Source: an uncultured Porphyromonadaceae bacterium (GTDB lineage: Bacteria > Bacteroidota > Bacteroidia > Bacteroidales > Muribaculaceae). Taken from it: a DNA stretch of 32,964 bases. The first letter of the stretch is position 1, and each line of letters opens with the position of its first letter. The DNA lies in the NCBI GenBank assembly GCA_947174515.1, contig CAMWJD010000004.1, positions 1-32,964 on the forward strand, in the 5' to 3' direction. Below the pieces are notes generated by a model that searched no databases, was not told the DNA's origin, and saw only the letters and a list, made by a program, of their open reading frames with translations. Position numbers and translations under genes: made by a program. Of the stretch, positions 29,960 to 32,964 are shown in pieces.

Positions 29960-32812
29960 TCACCCCAGCCCAAGAGTCGCCAAAAGGTCTTCAAATGCCA
30001 TACCTTCCATAAGCACACTTCTCGGCTTACCTCCGGTGGCAGGACCCACTACGCCATATGCTTCGAGCTGGTCCATGATTCTTCCTGCTCTGTTATATCC
30101 TATTTCATAACGTCTCTGGACTGCTGATGTGGAAGCCGTTCCACTCATGATTACCTGACGTCCGACTTCCGCAAAAAGAGGGTCAAGTTTTCCCATATTC
30201 GACGGATCTATTTCCTGTGTCTCTCCATCTCCGCCCAACTGTGGTTCAGGAAGGATAAAAGGTCCTTGAGGATATGGCTGCCGAGCAATATAATTACACA
30301 CTTCTTCCACCTCCGGAGTGTCAACAAATGCACACTGAACACGCACCATCTCACCATTATTGCTGATCAGCATATCTCCCCGGCCTATAAGTTGCTGGGC
30401 TCCCGTTGCATCGAGAATTGTCTTTGAGTCTACGCCCGAGCTGACTTTAAATGCAATGCGCACCGGAAAGTTTGCTTTGATCATACCGGTGATGACATTA
30501 GTCGAGGGTCGTTGAGTTGCTATAATCACATGAATACCGACAGCTCGCGCAAGCTGTGCAAGACGAGCGATAGGCAATTCAACTTCTTTTCCGGCTGTCA
30601 TGATCAAATCGGCAAACTCATCGATAATCACTACTATATAAGGCATGAACCGATGTCCTTCTTTCGGATTTAGTTTCTTCTCACGATACTTTTCATTATA
30701 TTCAGACACCTGACGCACAAATGCCTTTTCAAGCAACTTATAACGTTCATCCATTTCCACACAAAGGGAACTCAGAGTAGCTACTACATTCTCCATGTTG
30801 GTGATGATTGGCTGTGGGCTGTCAGGTATCTTTGCAAGATAATAATTTTCGATTTTGGAATACAAGGAAAACTCCACACGCTTAGGATCAACCATCACAA
30901 ACTTCAATTCCTCCGGCCGTTTGGAATAAAGAAGCGACGTGATGATAGCATTAAGTCCGACAGATTTTCCTTGACCCGTAGCACCGGCCACCAACAAATG
31001 AGGCATCTTGGCCAAATCTGCTATATACACATTGTTGGAGATAGTAGATCCGAGAGCTATCGGGAGTTTAAACTTGGAGTCTTGATAGCTCTTTGATTGT
31101 ATGATAGTCCTCATGGATACTGTCTGGGCCTCCTTATTAGCAACTTCAATACCTACTGTGCCCTTACCCGGAATAGGTGCAATGATTCGCACGCCCTTCG
31201 CTGCAAGCGAAAGAGCGAGATCATCAGCGAGATTCCTGATTTTTGCAATTTTCACTCCGGAGTCCGGACGTATCTCATATAATGTCACAGTCGGACCGAC
31301 AGTAGCTTCAATACTCGTGATTGGAATACCGAAATCAAGAAGAGTTTTCCGTATTTTCTCTTTATTTTCTATCTGCTCTTCGGCATCCACAGATATCTTG
31401 TCTGAACCCGGACGAAGAAAGTCTGAGGGCGGGAATTTATATTCATGGGTAAAGAGTCCGGTATCATACGAAGCTCCGGAGTCAACTGATCCTTTTTCAA
31501 TCTGATTCACATTGACCGTCATCACCTCCTCTTTTTCCGGTTCGTTTTCTGCAGATTCATCTTCTTTAGATTCATTTTCTGCAGGGTGAGCTTCAGTCAC
31601 ATCCTGAATTGATGCTTCGACCTCGCGGACAGGCTCGGATGTAACTTCTTTATCAATTTGATTTTCCTTAATCTCGGAAGAAGTGACCGTTTCCTCTACA
31701 GGATTATCACTATTGACTCCGACATATTCGTTATATTCAATTGGCTCTTCAGTAGCTGCAAGCGAATCCGGTTCGTCCATCACCAAATGGGTAAATGTTT
31801 CGGCATCATCATCTTCTTCATCAAATTCCGGAAGATCGAATATCGTGTCCGCATCAGGATCAAATTGCACTTTTTCAATAGAAGGCTGTACCTTATCTTC
31901 TGAATCGTGCATATTTTCATCCTCTGTAAGAATCGAATCGACGGTTTGTGAATCATTATTTTCCACATTGTCGTCAGTCGATCTCTCTTCTACTTCTTTA
32001 AACTGCTTGCGCTTCTCGTCATAAGCACGTTTTTTCTTAATAATCCATTTAATCGCATCGCGCAGACAGATTACTACAAAAATCGCTACGAGCACTATAG
32101 AAATGATGATCGCTCCGCTCCAGCCGATATATCTGTATATAATTTCGTTGACATATCTTCCATGGAATCCACCCCAATTGACATCGGTATCAAGTCCTAT
32201 CGACAACATTCCCACTACTACGCTGAGCGTGATGAAGGCAATGAGCGACTTTATCGTAAAATCAAGTATCTTAAACTTCGGTTTCCCGATCAGAAGTCTC
32301 ATCGACATCAAAATCAACCATACTACAATGACGAAAGCACCTACTCCGAATCCTTGATTGAAAAGCAATTCAGTGAAATGGGCACCGCCTACTCCGGCAT
32401 AATTATCCACCTGCAAGGGAACGTCAGAGGCATTTGTGTCCACAACACTCATGTCTGAAACACATGTTCCCAAATACGAGAAAAATGCTACTCCAAACCA
32501 AAAGCCAAGTCCACCCAAGACAATTCCCGCCACCAGGCGAGTACCCGTGGAATGAAGCCATTCATTTATGGTTTTAAATATAGATCCTTCCATGCTCCTG
32601 TCACTGGCCGAAGATTCTTTTACTTCTTTTTTTTCTTTTGTTTGAGATGTAGAAGTTCCTTTTCCGGAAACACCGGAATTGCCTGATGGTCCGGGACGTC
32701 TCCTTCTTTTAACAGGTTCGGTTTCTACCTGAGGTTGAGTTTCCGCGACGTTAGATTCCTGATTCTCGTCACCGGTCGGTATTTCGGGTGAATAATTATA
32801 GTAATTTTCCAT
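29960..32812 (-). CDS. ftsK: FtsK/SpoIIIE family DNA translocase
   Basis: This 950-residue septal DNA pump moves chromosome ends at division. It has a basic N-terminus (KRRRR), about four membrane spans (about 92-115, 155-175, 188-206, 231-250) and a long acidic linker (about 275-440). The motor follows, with Walker A GATGQGKS (about 610-617) and Walker B VVIIDEFADL. A gamma winged-helix domain occupies the end (YNRAGRIMDQLEAYGVVGPA). It is the first gene of the minus-strand series and is divergent from the gene at the right edge. A TAnnTTTG box lies 50 bp before its ATG. Confidence 0.97.
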   Translation of the reverse strand: MENYYNYSPEIPTGDENQESNVAETQPQVETEPVKRRRRPGPSGNSGVSGKGTSTSQTKEKKEVKESSASDRSMEGSIFKTINEWLHSTGTRLVAGIVLGGLGFWFGVAFFSYLGTCVSDMSVVDTNASDVPLQVDNYAGVGGAHFTELLFNQGFGVGAFVIVVWLILMSMRLLIGKPKFKILDFTIKSLIAFITLSVVVGMLSIGLDTDVNWGGFHGRYVNEIIYRYIGWSGAIIISIVLVAIFVVICLRDAIKWIIKKKRAYDEKRKQFKEVEERSTDDNVENNDSQTVDSILTEDENMHDSEDKVQPSIEKVQFDPDADTIFDLPEFDEEDDDAETFTHLVMDEPDSLAATEEPIEYNEYVGVNSDNPVEETVTSSEIKENQIDKEVTSEPVREVEASIQDVTEAHPAENESKEDESAENEPEKEEVMTVNVNQIEKGSVDSGASYDTGLFTHEYKFPPSDFLRPGSDKISVDAEEQIENKEKIRKTLLDFGIPITSIEATVGPTVTLYEIRPDSGVKIAKIRNLADDLALSLAAKGVRIIAPIPGKGTVGIEVANKEAQTVSMRTIIQSKSYQDSKFKLPIALGSTISNNVYIADLAKMPHLLVAGATGQGKSVGLNAIITSLLYSKRPEELKFVMVDPKRVEFSLYSKIENYYLAKIPDSPQPIITNMENVVATLSSLCVEMDERYKLLEKAFVRQVSEYNEKYREKKLNPKEGHRFMPYIVVIIDEFADLIMTAGKEVELPIARLAQLARAVGIHVIIATQRPSTNVITGMIKANFPVRIAFKVSSGVDSKTILDATGAQQLIGRGDMLISNNGEMVRVQCAFVDTPEVEEVCNYIARQPYPQGPFILPEPQLGGDGETQEIDPSNMGKLDPLFAEVGRQVIMSGTASTSAVQRRYEIGYNRAGRIMDQLEAYGVVGPATGGKPRSVLMEGMAFEDLLATLGLG

Positions 32813-32862
32813 ATTTTGGCAGAGAGATAACGTGTTTCTAAGTTTGTTGAAATATAGGATTG

Positions 32863-32870
32863 CAAAATTA
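32863..32870 (-). promoter_or_regulatory. -7 box candidate for ftsK
   Basis: TAATTTTG on the minus strand matches TAnnTTTG. No TTG lies at the -33 position (A/T run instead), so support is moderate. Confidence 0.4.
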
Positions 32871-32921
32871 GTAAAAAAAAACGGTATTATATAAAAAAAA
32901 ATTGTTAACTTCGCAGTTGAA

Positions 32922-32964
32922 ATGAAACCGACAAGAATTGCAGGAATAGTCGTACTCGCACTTT
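32922..32964 (+). CDS. Start of a divergent gene, cut by the window edge
   Basis: ATG at 32922 opens a frame reading MKPTRIAGIVVLAL to the window end. The basic start followed by a hydrophobic run looks like a signal peptide or membrane segment. TAACTTCG (32906-32913), one base off the -7 consensus, lies 8 bp upstream. The product cannot be identified. Confidence 0.45.
   Translation, partial: MKPTRIAGIVVLAL

Overview
This window is a stretch of ordinary chromosome from a member of the Bacteroidales, probably a gut Muribaculaceae- or Bacteroides-like bacterium (inference). The signs are Bacteroidetes-type promoters (TTG, about 20 bp, TAnnTTTG) in front of several genes, little or no Shine-Dalgarno signal, a short RpoD of 286 residues without region 1.1, a long urocanase, an ECF sigma/anti-sigma pair with a DUF4252 protein, and the run ftsK, lolA-like, trxB, dCMP deaminase, CTP protease. 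I see no rRNA, tRNA, CRISPR array, prophage or full insertion sequence.

Layout, left to right. Short tandem repeats (1-106) lie downstream of hutU (histidine catabolism, minus strand). Divergent from hutU is a tightly coupled four-gene plus-strand operon (2406-7191). It encodes an ECF sigma factor, a one-span anti-sigma-like protein, a DUF4252 protein and a 1029-residue exported protein with an MG2-like region and a TonB-plug-like domain but no beta-barrel. A canonical promoter then drives a GH51 arabinofuranosidase and thioredoxin, ended by a perfect hairpin shared with a convergent 40-codon gene missing from the ORF track. Next on the minus strand are dnaE and an NlpC/P60 lipoprotein. On the plus strand follow an HtrA/DegP protease (divergent from NlpC) and rpoD. 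On the minus strand come an outer-membrane beta-barrel receptor, a LuxR-type regulator, an M3 oligopeptidase and an M16 protease. The right part is one long minus-strand series: ftsK, lolA-like, trxB, dCMP deaminase, S41 protease and 5-formyltetrahydrofolate cyclo-ligase. A divergent gene starts at the very right edge.

How the genes fit together. Much of the window concerns the cell envelope and its quality control: HtrA, S41, M3 and M16 proteases, NlpC endopeptidase, LolA-like chaperone, FtsK, the receptor and the ECF operon. The remainder is core replication, transcription, redox (trxA and trxB) and nucleotide/folate metabolism. The least explained parts are the ECF operon, whose large protein seems to carry a second DUF4252-like domain at its N-terminus, and the small repeats. 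The repeats comprise a MITE-like palindromic element in two copies (9786-9858 and 19279-19398), a 9-bp palindromic unit array seen at two loci, and a 14-bp AT-rich unit shared by the gaps before dnaE and before the lolA-like gene.
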